The notes under the pieces were generated by a model. The model saw only the letters and a list, made by a program, of their open reading frames with translations. It did not search any database and was not told the origin of the DNA. 64,000 nucleotides of DNA from Panicum virgatum (lineage: Eukaryota; Streptophyta; Magnoliopsida; Poales; Poaceae): assembly GCF_016808335.1 (NCBI RefSeq), contig NC_053139.1, forward strand, positions 18,122,782-18,186,781, read 5' to 3'. The translations under genes and the position numbers were made by a program. Of the stretch, positions 16,268-28,463 are shown one piece after another. Numbering within the stretch: position 1 is the stretch's first letter; each line of letters starts with the position of its first letter.

Positions 16268-17097
16268 TCAAGCGCCCAAGAATAGCAGCATGGCATCAAG
16301 AAGAACCGCCCAAACGACGCCGCCACCAAACGAGCAGGATGGCGCACGCGCTGGCGCAGCGCCACTGGTCTCGTTCCCACCGGCGCCTGCCACCGCGCGC
16401 GGCGGCAGCGTGGCCGTCGACCCCGACCCCAAGCCGGACCCGCCGCCTCCGTGCCCCGGCTTCGACCCGCCGCCGCTGCCGGAGCCGGAGCCGGGCGACG
16501 GCTCGTACGTGCCGCCTTCGTCCTCGCCGCCGGGCGCCATCGCAGCGTCGGGCGCCTCCGCGGGCGGGGCGGGATCGCCGCCGCCCTCCTGCCGCCCCTG
16601 TTCCAGGACGCGCAGCATCATGCGCTGGCCCGCCTGGCAGTGGCCCGGCGCGCCGCTGATGAAGTAGCAGAAGCCGCCGTGGTCGAGGCAGAACCTGGTG
16701 TCCCCGCCGCCGAACCGCTGCGCCGGCCTGGCGGCGGCGCAGAGCTTGTAGTCGTCGCGGGTGACCACCAGCACCGAGTCGTTCATGTCGTACTTGAAGT
16801 CTGCATCAGACATCGCGCAGACACGTACGGATCGGATCGGATCAGCGCTGTCGCCGAATGTGAGATATGAGTGCGATCGATGTTGCTGCGCTTACGGAGG
16901 AAGTCGCCGACGTGGAAGCGGTTCCTGGCGGCCCAGTGGTCGTAGCTCTCGCCGGTGGGCGCCGCCGGCTTCTCCCACCCTCTCTGGCCGCCGACCTCGA
17001 ACACCTGCGCGTGCCAGGACGCCGACGCGGCTCCCGCGAGGAAGACGGCGGCGCAAGCGACGACGACAGCGGCCGGGAACGCGACGCCGGCGCCCAT
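16268..17097 (-). CDS. Early nodulin-like phytocyanin (ENODL), GPI-anchored, two exons
   Basis: Exons 17097-16896 and 16800-16268 give 244 residues; the split codon makes GDFL-H-FKYD. Residues 1 to about 28 form a signal peptide ending AASAS. The phytocyanin fold follows: FEVGGQRGW, YDHWAARNRFHVGDFL, FKYDMNDSVLVV, the cysteine in YKLC, and FCYFISGAPGHCQAGQRM. The copper ligand pattern looks incomplete, as in ENODL proteins rather than true plantacyanins. A Pro/Gly/Ser-rich, arabinogalactan-like stretch then leads to a hydrophobic end (VVWAVLLDAMLLFLGA), typical of a GPI-anchor signal. The protein should sit on the outer face of the plasma membrane. No lesion is seen. A 23-base G run lies about 160 bp upstream of the start. 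Confidence 0.9.
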
Positions 17098-17259
17098 TGC
17101 CCCGCTAACGCCACCGAGACCGCGTCGCGATCGAGCTGCCGCTTCTCGATCGACGGAATGCGACGACGAATGGCACCGCAGGACGCAGCGATTCGCCTCG
17201 CGCGATCGGATCAGCGCGGGCTCTGTGCGGGAGGGTTTATGTAGGGAGAGGAACGGAGA

Positions 17260-17282
17260 GGGGGGGGGGGGGGGGGGGGGGG
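17260..17282. repeat. Poly-G run of 23 bases upstream of the ENODL gene
   Basis: Homopurine G run on the plus strand, so poly-C on the coding strand, in the likely 5' UTR/promoter of the phytocyanin gene. It could form quadruplex structures and is prone to length error. Confidence 0.95.
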
Positions 17283-17936
17283 AAGTGTTGTGATCGGCTG
17301 GGCGGGTTCGCGCGCGAGTGACTTGGTCAGAGATGCGGACGCCTCCACCACGGGGGTGGAGTTGAACGTGCACGTGGCACCACGTTGCGTTTGGTTTGGA
17401 GGAACTGGATATGCTGTCAGTCACTGTGTGAGAGAAAACTCAGAAAGGCTTCTGCGTGGGCTAAATCGGAGGGATTGGGCCGTCATTTCCACCAATCCCT
17501 GCACCAAAAATTCTATACATCTTCCGCAATATTTTTTCTCCCCACCTTTCACTGTTTGAAATCCGTGCAACCAACCACAGCTCTTGGATCCATCAAACCC
17601 TAACTTCCTCTCTACCCAACCTTCCCCTCTCTCCCCCGGCCGCCGAGCGTGCTTGTCGCATGCGTCTCCCCGAGCAAAGCGCCGTGCCGCCCGCCTCCAC
17701 CGCGCGCTGCTCCCCACGCCCCGCCGCGCGCCGCCACCGCTCCACCTACCCCCGCACGCTGCTGCTACTGCTTCACCTGCCCCCCGCGCGACGCCGTCGC
17801 TCCCTGCTGCCCCTGCGCGCGCCGCCGCCGCTCTCCCCCGGCCCCGCGCGTGCTGCTGCTCGGCCCGCCCATGCGTGCGCTGCCGGCCGCCGTTCCGCCA
17901 TCGCCGGAGACGAAGAAGGAAGAATGTATCTATTTC

Positions 17937-18130
17937 AAAAATGTTGATGTAGATTTTTGGAAAATGTTGAATTCATTTTTTGGAAATGTTGAAACAGGCT
18001 GTGAAAAATGTTGACGTTAGTATTTATTTCAAAATGTTGATTTGTATTTCAAAAAATATTGAATCTGCTATTTTTCAATGTTGATCTATATTTTTTAAAA
18101 TGTTGAATTTGATCTTCTATAAATGTTGCA
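17937..18130. repeat. Array of spaced AATGTTGA motifs
   Basis: Nine occurrences of a (A)AATGTTGA/AATATTGA-type motif lie about 20-26 bp apart, separated by T-rich spacers. The preceding GC-rich stretch (17584-17930) has an abrupt change of composition and no recognised protein. This looks like the subterminal repeat region of an unidentified DNA transposon. Confidence 0.6.
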
Positions 18131-19077
18131 TCTAATTTGGGCCTAATGGGCCTTAAAGTTATATTACTTAACCACCTTCCACAAGTTATATAGGAGCCCC
18201 CATCCTTGCACAGCGAAATTGTGGAGATGAGCAACGCATGATTTGCGCATAACACAAGCATTTAGCTTAGGTCTTTTTTGGACGATCCAAAATTTAGTTC
18301 ATTAGGTGATTCAAATGGGTAAACTAATGTAGATAATAAAATGTAGCTCCATCCAACTAAAGTTTAGTCCATTATTCATCAAAATCCATCTAATAATTTG
18401 GACCATAAACCAAACAACAAACTATGAGAAGACTAAACTATCACTCACGGAACATCCAAGAGAAAATATGTAATATTTCTAGGGGCAAAAGCGTTTCCAT
18501 CCCTATCTTGCACTGAAAAGATGATTTTGTTCTTATTTTTTTTAACTTTGTGATTTTACCCCTGTGATTTCAAAATGAAGGCAGACTTTACCCCTAGTTT
18601 GTCAAGTCCCAAAAACGGTGTTAATTTTTGGACAAATGGACAGATTTGCTCATGCATTTTTACCTCTATTTCTTATGATAATTGTGTTTTTGCACCTGTA
18701 TTAGATCAGCAACTTAGCATTTTAAATTCAGAAATTATAGAAAACTTTTACATCATTTCGATTGATATTCCATATATACAGAATTAATATCACAGAACAA
18801 AATAATTTGATAAATATTGCATTAACAGCAACAAACCAAATCCATATAACATGCCAAGCATTGAACATGTCAAACAGCAATGAATATGTCTACTGACATG
18901 TGAAACAAAAGTAGGTACTATAGTCGGTTTCCTAAGCAACTAGTAATGAGCTACATATCAAGCATTGAAACCCAACAATGGAGCAAGCCTCCCAGAAGTT
19001 GCTCCTCTTCCACTCCTTCCTGTTCCCCTTCTTGATTCAGTTGCTCCTCTTCCGTTCCTTCCTGTTAGCCCTTCCTC

Positions 19078-19500
19078 ATTGTTGGCCTCTCCTAGAACTC
19101 TTCTCCCTCCTCGTCCTCTTCCCCTTCCCCTTTCCCCTTAACCTTCCTGTATCACTTGCACTTCACAAGAAGATAGAAGCAAGTTAATATATGTGGCAAC
19201 ACTGAAATTTGCTTAGAAAATAGTAATGAACACCATCCATGTATCACATATATTGTCTCATTGTTGTCCTCTCCTGAATCCCCTCCTCTTCCCCTTCCCC
19301 TTCCCCTTCCCTTTCCTATATCACTTGCACTTCACAAGAAGAGAGTAAAAGCAAATTAATATATGTTGCAACACTTAAATTGCTTGGAAAATAGTAAGCA
19401 GCAGCAACAACAACAACCATGAATCACATACATTGTGTCATTGTTGTCCTCTCCTGAATCCCTTCCTCTTCCTCTTCCCCTTGCACTAACAGTTGTACTT
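19078..19500. repeat. About 180-bp tandem repeats (2.4 copies)
   Basis: Copies start at 19078, 19259 and 19439 with CATTGTTG(G/T)CCTCTCCT. Each contains a CCTCTTCCCCTTCC tract followed by ATATCACTTGCACTTCACAAG. On the minus strand a short open stretch reads RGRGRGRDSGEDNN, the kind of Arg/Gly tail found after the zinc knuckle of Mutator transposases. Confidence 0.75.
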
Positions 19501-20558
19501 AATGTTTGTTTAAAAGAAGTGTTAGTACAAGTAAATATGAATAATTGGGCTAAATAAATGGAATTGGGCAGCAATGCATGTGTGGCTGTTGACGTTTCTT
19601 ATGCCCAATGGAATATAAATTCCGCAAGCACACAGAATCACCGTTTTAGCACTTAACTTTGGATTATTCCAGGGTATCGTATTTTTCCTCAGGAAAGCAC
19701 TATGGTAAAGAGTATCGTAAATTGAAAGATAATCGTACTAGCTTAATCGACCGACTAACTAGACGGGGGTAAGCCAGATACAAGAATAGGATAAATGGCC
19801 AATCAATGACCGACTGACATAAGGAGGCTCAACATCTTAGAGCGGTAGTAGCTGGGAGGACAACGAGCGAGATAAGACACCTGATACACTTCTGAACTAT
19901 CGAGCTAGCCTCTCTAGATCAGACTAACTACCTAACTAATCCCCGGGAAGATAGATCTTACTTCGGCGGCCTCAGGGAAGGACTCAGACTGGGATGAGAA
20001 GGGAGTCCAATGGCAGTCGGCAGTACTGCTATGAAAGCACCCGAACGTGGTGGACTATGAGGGACGGACAAGGCTATCACCACATGTCGCCTACCACAAC
20101 GGTTCCGTGGAGTGGAACACACTTTCTAGCTAACACCGAATTCGGACACCACACCCGTGATTAGTGTTAGGATTTCTCTCGAGGACTTTGAGAGAAATCC
20201 CCCTCAACCTAGAGCACTGACTTGAGATACTCTAGTCTGGGCGAGAAAACCTGTAAGATAGAATCCCAACTATTAAAGAGATAACTTAGCCTAAGCTAAA
20301 GGATACAACTTCCGCACTCGAGCTGAACACTCAGACTCGAGAGGATAATGAATGTAGAAAGTAAAGCTAACTCAGAAAAATAGAAAAGATAACTTATATT
20401 AATAAAGTCAAAAGAAAGATACAAGAGCTATACCAGACTTTCGACGACTCCGGAATCCCGAGCAAGCTCGACTCGACTCTAACTCCCAAACTACTAACCT
20501 ACTCTAGAAAGCAAAGAGAGAATGAGATCCAATGGTATGTGTTACAAGTGATGGATGG

Positions 20559-20978
20559 TGTCGGTGTTTTACCGTCGGATTCTCCGAGGGGTATCCCGAG
20601 GAGAGTGGTTATGAGTAGGGACTCGCCGAGATCAGAACGCGATGGTGCAAGGGAACACAAGGATTTAGACAGGTTCCAGCCGTCGGAGCGTAATACCCTA
20701 CGTCATGTGTGGTGGTTTGTATTCCCTTAGGTGTTGTTCGATATTTTAGAGGGATCCCGATTCGCCCTTATATAATCTGGGGGAACATGGTTACATGGAA
20801 AGTCCTAGTCGAGTTTTGTTAGGACCCCAGTCCGAAGGGTTCAGCTAGTTTCCGAGTATGTCGACTAGTTCTTCTCCTATTCGGGTAGATACAAAAGAGG
20901 TAGGGCATAACCATGTGCTACTCCCTACTCTAGAACATTCTCCGCCCATGGGCAGTCCTGCTGTCCTGGGTTCTGACA
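20559..20978 (-). repeat. 3' LTR of the 8.3-kb element
   Basis: Same length (420 bp) as the copy at 28464-28883 and collinear with it. On the minus strand it is preceded by the purine-rich stretch at 20979-20993 (AAGAGCTCGGGGGCT, read on the minus strand), the expected polypurine tract. Confidence 0.88.
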
Positions 20979-21779
20979 AGCCCCCGAGCTCTTTGTAGTC
21001 GAGTCCTGCAGGCATTCGTGTACTTCTGAAGACGTTCTTCGAGTGCTTTGAAGGCTTCTGGACTTGGGTCTGGGCGACGAGTGCTTTGGATCCTTCTGGA
21101 GCAAGTCGACCGTTTCTAGAGTCCATCGAGTGCTCCGAGTAGTCTTTCGAGTACATCTTTTCGGTTGCATCGAGGCTATGAGGTGCTCAAGCCCCAAATT
21201 TCTCTTGGTATATGGTGGGCGATGAACTCGCGCTCCATATGGAGTAGCCCCCAAGCCTTAGTTTGATTTGGTGAATCAGGCTGAGGATCAATTCAGTCTT
21301 CTGGGTTCTTCGTGTGCTTGCAACATTTTTGAAAAAGTTGCTTTTGTTTTATGATACGTGTCCCGCAGCCCTCGAGCCTTGAATTCAAATCCGTGATTTG
21401 GGGTTAAGGGTCCAGGAGATCGTATCGTGTCCTCTGCCCTTGGGCTGTCCTCTTTGTAGTTGAGATCGAGTGGTTTCGAGTGGCGAAATTGTTGAGATAT
21501 GTGTATTTTCTTCCTTTGGAATGTAATCCTTGAATGGAAATTTCCGTTTTTGCGCTGATTCCGCTTCTTCTGTGGAGAGATCCGGAATTTGCTGGTTTAA
21601 ATAACTGTGAAACTGGTGCGTGACCTTTGAGCTTCTTGTTATTTACCATACTGCCACTAGCTTTGCTTATTTAACTGTTCGAGTAAATCTAGGTTTAGCA
21701 CGCTTCCTTAGCCTCCTCTGCTGCCGCTAACCCATCTGCTCTCGCCTTTGAGTGCCGTGAGAATCTAGCCACCGCTAGC

Positions 21780-24681
21780 CCCCGAGTGTGAAGCAAGAGA
21801 GAATCCGTGTTTTCTTTGTTCCCTTGGCATCGAAAAGGTCTACTTTGAAGGGGAAAGTGGATGACGCTGCCATTGGTGAGGTGGAGGTTCACGGGTGGAA
21901 GTCGAGTAAGTGTACCAACTCCCATCTTCTAGATCTTGTGGGGAAGCATCTTCTTCAACCCCGGAGTGTGATCCATTAGCGTGGATTTGAGGGGGAGTCT
22001 TTTTCTCATGAGGAGGGAAACGAATCTGTTGTTTTCCTTCCTTATGTTCTTCGGGGCCTTGGTTTCCCTGTTTCCGATTTCTTCCGGGGCCTCCTTTTCT
22101 ATTGGGGGATTCAAGTGCATCACTTGACCCCTAATTCCATCTTCACATCTCGATTTTTGTTTATCTTTGTGAAGCTTTCTTGGGAATTGAGCTCCACTTC
22201 GATTTGTTTCAGTATTTCTTCCATCTGAAACCCCATCCCAACGAATCTAAGGTAGTTGTAGTCGGGGAGCCGGGTTGCAGTTTCGTCAGGGGAAGAAGAC
22301 CAAGTACATCCCTTACGAGTTGAGTGACAAGGTCATCGACTGGAAGGAGATGTGGTTCTATGTTTGGAATCTTTCTTCTTCTTCCCTTCATCTTTGCACT
22401 CCTGGTCCCCCTGTGAAGAAACCGAGTTGGAATTCCAAGGGAGGCAGGGCGGACCAGGTGAACTTTCTCCTTGGGGAGATTGAAGTTTTGAAGGCGGAAC
22501 ACCAGATTACTAGTGCATCCGTGGTGGCACACTGGACCATTCATAGGGTCCAGCCTCTTCAGCAGCGGGTTCATCTTGCCTTCGAGTATACAGGCAAGGG
22601 GGATCCTACTCGATATGCTCGGGAGAAGATTTCTGAGGACGATCTGGAGGATCGGGTGGCCGTGCTCTTGAAGAACATAAACTGGAGGCCTAGTCTATCT
22701 AGGGCCTTCAGAGCTGACAGGCATCCTCGAGAGGTACTGCTTTGAGTAGATTGTAGTTTTTAGTTGAGTACTTTTTGTCGAGTAGTCGAGTTGATGTGGT
22801 ATCTTTCGTGCAGATTAATCCCGAAAACTATCACAATAGGCCTCCGCTGCCCAAGGATGTGCCATTGGCGCACATTGACTCAAGTGTGGCTCTGACTTCT
22901 TTTTGTCTTGCATCTTGCTCTGATTGGAATGTTTGATCCTCGATTGAACGCTGTTGTATCTTGTTTCCAGGTCCGTCGGCCAGTCGGGCGGCGTCGGATG
23001 TCCAGGACCGGGCGGCGGATGAGCCGGCCGTTGATTCGGGGAAGACCCGGAAGCGGAGGGCAGCTTCCGCTGGTAGCATTGACAGGTGTGTCCAAACTGT
23101 TGCTTTTTCTGGAGTCTTGCATTCATTTTTTATGGCTTTTTCTTCTTCTCAGGCCTCCTTCCCCTTCGAAGAGGCAGGCGGTGGGTTCTGTGGAGAGCCC
23201 GGCCATTACGACTCCCGCTGCGCCGGCTGAATCTGGCGGGAGTGGCTCTGCTAAGGGGCGGAGTATTTCGAGGCTGAGCGTGGTCCTGAAGTTTACTAAG
23301 TTGAAGAAATTTATGCTTAAACATTCCTCTCAGTAAGTGCAACTGTTGATCGACTGCTTTTTGCTTTCTTTTGATTTTGTGTTTGAAGTGTCGAGTACTT
23401 CTTTTGTAGCAATCCAGACGCTCTTGGGATTGATGAGTCGGAGAAGGAGATCTTTGGTTCCCTTAAGAGCATTGCCAGTTGCCTTCTGGCTCGCCGAAGG
23501 AGGCTGATCGGTTGGCTGATTCTTCTGCTGGGATGGCGGGAAACCTGGCCGCCGGGGAGGTGGACAAAAGTCTTCTGCTGTTGGCACTGGTGAGTGTCTT
23601 TATGAGGTGCGGTCGAGTGGTTTTCTGTCGTTCTTTTGCTGATGTTTCTGTGTTTTTTCAGATATGTAGAAAGAGGATCAACCGAAGAATTCTTCGGTTG
23701 TTGCAAATGTTGATCCATCCTCGCAGGAGGTGCCGCGGCAGGAGGTGGGGAAGTCAGTCGAGGGATCGACTGCCGTCGCCCAAAGGATCTTGGGCTGCCA
23801 TTCCTCTCTTGTTGTAAGTATCTTTTTGTACTCGAGTAGTCGAGTTTGTCTAGTATTCTGTCTTGACTTTGTTTTGTTGACAGAATTTGGCTAAGCAAGT
23901 CGCTGAGCAGGCCGAGTTCCTTCGGCGGACTGGGGAGGACCACCAGTTGATAGCTGACCAGTCACAGCTGCTTGAGAAGATGGTTGCTCTTGAGAAGTCT
24001 TCTCGGGAGCAGTCGGAAATGGTTAGGCTTCTGGAGGTCCGGGTTGAAACCTTGGAGCAGGACAATTCTGTTCTGAAAGATAAGGCCTCCAAGTTGCAAG
24101 AGAAGGCCAAGGCTGCAGCCAAGGAGAAGAAAGGTATTTTTTCCTCCTTCGATGCTTGTCCATCGAGTGGTTTCTTCAGTGCTCATGTTTTCCTTTCTTT
24201 GACAGAGCTTAAAAGCTTGTTGTTGCGAAAAGATAACGAGGTGATTGATCTGACCAATGTTATATATCGTCACGCAGATGCTGTGGAGAAGCTGACCAAG
24301 ATCAAAGCTGATGCTGACAAGCAGACGGTCAGTGACACGAGGTAGATTAAGGAATTGGCTCAGCGGCTAGCTGATCTTGAGGCGGCGGCTAAAGTAGTCG
24401 TCGACATGGTGGAGGATGAGGGAGCTGGCGAGAAGAGTTTGCTGGAGCGTCTTTGTGAAGCCCCTCAGCGGCTGAGTAGCTTCTTCTCCGACACCTCTAG
24501 GGAGTACTTAGCCCATGCCTTAGGATTAGTTAAGTCTTTTCTCCCCTCCGCGAACTTGTCTCCTATTGGTGATGGGGTTGCCGTTGGCTGTTCAGAGGAG
24601 CAATTCTCTGAGTATGTCACGGAGATGAAACCCATCGCTGATAGGGTTATCAGTGGCTTGGAGCCGACGCTAGAGTCTTGA
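21780..24681 (+). pseudogene. Antisense multi-exon gene of the gypsy-type transposon family (PF04195-like) with coiled-coil C-terminus, broken
   Basis: Lies antisense inside the 8.3-kb element. The N-terminal part (about 21880-22735) carries the family signature: ESVVFLPYVLRGLGFPVSDF, then FRGLLFYWGIQVHHLTPNSI, then YIPYELSDKVIDWKEMWFYV. It is damaged by an in-frame TAG at 21977-21979 where Trp is expected and by at least one frameshift near 22160-22270. Introns are visible at 22736-22813, about 22901-22970 and onward. An exon at 23884-24133 encodes a long coiled coil (VAEQAEFLRRTGEDHQLI...), continued from about 24206 to 24681 apart from one in-frame TAG at 24343. Proteins of this type are widespread in grass genomes and always repeat-associated; their role is unknown. 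Confidence 0.72.
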
Positions 24682-24839
24682 ACAATTGTTGTAATGTTCT
24701 TTTTTGCCTTGTGTGGATGCGTGTCCACTAGAGTACTTTTGACATTCTGATGTATAGTACTTTTTCTTTTAGTTGGCAGCCGATCGGCTTGTAGCCTTTT
24801 GATGAAACTTGTCATTGGCTATCTTGAGTTGTTTCTTCG

Positions 24840-25700
24840 AGTACCGTAGTAGTTGATATGCTTGTCATCTCGTGGACGAGTAGTTCCTTCTTGAGGGATT
24901 GTTCGAGTATCGTAGTAGTCGATTAGTCTGTCTTTGTGAACGATAATCCCGTCTTGGGAGGTTTATAGGTCGAGCACTGTGGTAGTCGACGTGTTGTTGT
25001 CTTGTGGACGAAGAATTCCTTTTGGGAATTAGGAGATTTGGATCTTCTTGAAGTCGAGTGCGTAGCAATCGATAGATTGTCACCTCATGGATGACTAAGT
25101 CCCTTTTGGAGATGGGGGAACTTGTCCCTCCAAAGGCCAAGTACTAAATCAATTGTCATCTCATGGACGAGAAAATCCTTTTAGGAGATAGGGAATTTGT
25201 CCCATCTAAAGATCGAGTACCGAAGTAGCCGATAAATTGTCGCCTTATGGACGAAAAGATTCCTCTTGGGAGATAGGGATCTTGTCCCATCCGAAGATCG
25301 AGTACCGAAGTAGTCGATAAATTGTCGCCTTATGGACGAAAAGATTCCTCTTGGGAGATAGGGACCTTGTCCCATCCGAAGATCGAGTACAGAAGTAGTC
25401 AATAATTTGTCGCCTCATGGATGAAGAAACTCCTCTTGGGAGATAGGGATCTTGTCTCATCCGAAGATCGAGTACCGAAGTAGTCGATAATTTGTCGCCT
25501 CATGGACGAAGAAACTCCTCTTGGGAGATAGGGATCTTGTCCCATCCGAAGATCGAGTACCGAAGTAGTTGATAATTTGTCACCTCATGAACGAAGAAAC
25601 TCCTCTTGGGAGATAGGGATCTTGTCCCATCTGAAGATCGAGTACCGAAGTAGTCGATAAATTGTCGTCTCATGGATGAAGAAACTCCTCTTGGGAGATA
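24840..25700. repeat. 85-bp tandem repeat array inside the 8.3-kb element
   Basis: Units starting GATCGAGTACCGAAGTAGTC occur at 25211, 25296, 25381, 25466, 25551 and 25636, exactly 85 bp apart. Diverged earlier units reach back to about 24840. Each unit contains CTTGGGAGATAGGGATCTTG. Confidence 0.93.
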
Positions 25701-26080
25701 GCTACCCGATTCACCGTGCCTTTTACCTTGAGTGAACAAGGAAAGGTTGGTATTCGGAATAACTGATGGAGTTCCGACTCCTGAAGAAGGTAGAGAACTT
25801 GTCTCTGCGAAGCTCATGTCCCCTAGCCCCAGTTACTCGATTCGCCGTGCCTTTTACCTTGAGTGAACAAAGAAAGGTTGGCATTCGCAATAACTGATGG
25901 AGTAGTGACTCCTGAAGAAGGTAGAGAACTCGTCTCTAGGGCCGCAAGGCTCATGTCCCTTAGCCCCGACTACTCGATTCGCCGTGCCTTTGATTTTGAG
26001 TAAACAAAGAAAGGTTGGTATTCGAGGTAGCTGATGGAGTTACGACTCGTGAAGAAGGTAGAGAACTTGTCTCTATGGTC
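25701..26080. repeat. About 135-bp tandem repeat array (three copies)
   Basis: Units beginning (C)TACTCGATTCGCCGTGCC start near 25701, 25833 and 25970, and each contains GAACAAAGAAAGGTTGG and GAAGAAGGTAGAGAACT. Confidence 0.9.
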
Positions 26081-26139
26081 TTTGTCGACAAAATTTTCTC
26101 TTTCATCCAATTCTGAAGCACTCGATTTTTTTTATATTG

Positions 26140-26510
26140 GAATCTTGCTCGGGAAGATCCATCCTAGCCTTTATTGGGTGTAAGACTGGAGGTTGGCCTT
26201 GAGGGATTTCAGCTTTAGTAACTGTCTTCTGCCAACACGAGTAGTTTGGGAACTGAGTCAGAGCTTGGGCGAACCCATCCTAGTCTTTATTGGGTGTAAG
26301 ACCGGGGGTAAGCCCTATAGATGACTCGAGTCAGAGCTCGGGCGAACCCATCCTAGTCTTTATTGAGTGTAAGACCGGGGGTAAGCCCTATAGATGACTC
26401 GATTGCCAGTACGAGTAGTTTTGAAGCTGAGTCAGAGCTCGGGCGAACCCATCCTAGCCTTTATTGGGTGTAAGACCGGGGGTAAGCCTGATAGATGACT
26501 CATTTTAGTA
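26140..26510. repeat. Third tandem repeat block, 70-110-bp units
   Basis: Repeats of CGAACCCATCCTAG(T/C)CTTTATTG followed by GTGTAAGACCGGGGGTAAGC at about 26150, 26270, 26340 and 26445, with variable spacing. This block lies between the convergent ends of the antisense gene and the PBS-proximal open frame. Confidence 0.88.
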
Positions 26511-26777
26511 ACTGACAATCACTTATCTCCTTCTCTAAGGGTTTTACTCGTGTTGGCTATCTTTTTTGTTGTCCTTGTTGGCAGAAGATGGAGGTGCTCC
26601 GAGTGCTTTGCGAAGAGTGATGCATTGGAAATTCGAGTGCTTACCTTTGGGGTGCAGAAAACATCTTGAGTGAGTTTTCTGGTGAGTAGAATCAATCGTC
26701 GACTGCTTTGGCTGGGAAGGAGGTGCTGCCTTGTCGCGGTGCCTCTTTCGGGAGTTGTACCCGTAGTTATCATGTAT

Positions 26778-28450
26778 CTAGTAATTAGATGTCGGACTGT
26801 AAGCTTCGACTTCCTCATGATCTTCCCCTTTGTTGATGATGACTGTTTTCACGTTGCGACCAATGTTGATAACATTGTGTAAGTCGCTGTTGGAGTAGTG
26901 AAATGAGTCGCCAAGTTGTTGATGGTACTCTGTTTTGAGGACCATCTTTGGGTTGTTGTCCAGGTGGATAGTGACTGTGATTCCTGGTGGAGGTGTTTCA
27001 TAGCTAGTTGCTGCTTCTTCACCCATCTCCAGTTCAGTGAGGAATTCGTCATAGTCCAGGTCTTCCAGCGTTGTAGAATTAGTCTTTCGGTTTGTAGCAT
27101 CCGGAAAATAAGCCATGAAAATTTCGCGATTATGGCCGCGAATTTTTGAGTTGGTGTTATCTTCTTTGAGCGGAAGACCCTGTTGAAACGGCAGTTCTTC
27201 TTCCGAAAATTGCTGCCTCCCTCTTTGATTTGAGGATTGCAGTTCTCTTTTTGTAGTGACTGTGGAAGTCGATTCCTTGTCAGATTCGGTCTTCTTGTCC
27301 GAATCGGGTTGTATCGCGAGTTGATTTCTTTTATGAATTTGATCCGAATCCGGGTAGAGTTCCTTGTCTTGCTTGACTCGGGGGGAGAATCCAAGTGTAT
27401 GTCGCAAAAGGTCTTCGTCATGTGGGATGTAATCTGTTGTAGGCCATCCGCCTTCGATTCGAACTGAGAGATCATTTATGAATTTGTTGTATTTGTCCAA
27501 ATTGTCACGTTCTTCCGAAGAAAATAGCTGTGCTGAGCGGTGATTTTCTTGCGGAGTGGGTGAATTTGGAGTTTGAATGACGTTGCACCAGAGACTCATA
27601 TAGTCTTCGATTGAAACAGAGTCTTTTGCAGGGTGGGATTTTGATAGATATTGATCCAATTGAGTCAATGACTTGTTTTGTGAATCGTCCCACAGTTTCT
27701 TCACTTTGGATTGCTCCCAGAGAGCTTCATGCTTGTCGAGATTGGTTAATCCTTCCATGAACAAGTCGATGTTGTGTGACCATTCAGCTAGTTCATCTTC
27801 AGAGATTGGTTCATCCAATTCTTCGAGGTATTTGATGAAAGCTTGATCTTGTTCTAGCTCTGCAGAGTTGAGAGCTCACTGATTGGAGAATTCTTCGTGA
27901 GAAGTATTGATGTTGAACGTGTCTTCAGCTAACTGAAGGCAGTGCTCGATCTTTTCATCAATATTATCGATGTTTGAAAAAGTGTCCTTTGATAGCTTCT
28001 TTCTGCGGGTAGTTTTCTTAAGCTAGTCTTTGACTTTTTCTTCCGAGGACTTGGTTCAGCGGAACGGATGCAACTGGGAAGTAGAGTCTTTCCATCCATG
28101 GAAGTTTCCTGCTTTGTATCTTCCAAGAGCCTTTCCAAGTCCTCTTCTAGTTCGAAGAGTGTTTTGGCTTTGATCGCGTCAAATTCGGGTTGAATTCGGG
28201 TTTCGCCATTGAGAGTCGAGAATCCGATTTCTTCAAGTTGGTTGATGATGTCGTCGAATTCGTGGCGTTTTGCGACTTCAGAAGCTTCTGGAGTATTTTG
28301 GTCAATCGGGTAGCTTTCGAAACCACCTGATCTATCGGCGATGAAGATCCGTGAGCCAAAAATGAAGATGGTTCCGGCATCGATCGCCGGGAAGCTGAAG
28401 TCGAAGGATGCCATCGAATTCTTCTGTCGATCATTGGCGAGAGGCCCCAC
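26778..28450 (-). pseudogene. Broken first open frame of the 8.3-kb element (gag position, function unknown)
   Basis: On the minus strand directly after the PBS a protein starts near 28414 (MASFDFSFPAIDAG). It continues through one open piece (28450-27929) and a second of 346 codons (27818-26778), with a frame break and stop codons between 27930 and 27819. The sequence is acidic/Gln-Ser rich and contains FDDIINQLEEIGFSTLNGE, WSHNIDLFMEGLTNLDKHE and DLDYDEFLTELEMGEE. By position it should be gag or a replacement for it, but I see no CCHC knuckle or recognised gag domain. Confidence 0.6.
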
Positions 28451-28461
28451 GGTGGGCGCCA
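28444..28461 (-). promoter_or_regulatory. Primer-binding site, tRNA-Lys type
   Basis: Two bases inside the 5' LTR, the minus strand reads TGGCGCCCACCGTGGGGC. This is complementary to the 3' end of plant cytosolic tRNA-Lys(CUU) including CCA. It fixes the element's direction as minus. Confidence 0.85.
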
Positions 28462-28463
28462 GC

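Noticed and set aside
16290..17293. Long plus-strand open frames over the phytocyanin gene
   Set aside because: They are GC-rich antisense shadows. The minus strand has the signal peptide, phytocyanin motifs and consistent splice sites.
24840..25700. CRISPR-like array
   Set aside because: The 85-bp units are contiguous tandem repeats without unique spacers, inside a plant retrotransposon.
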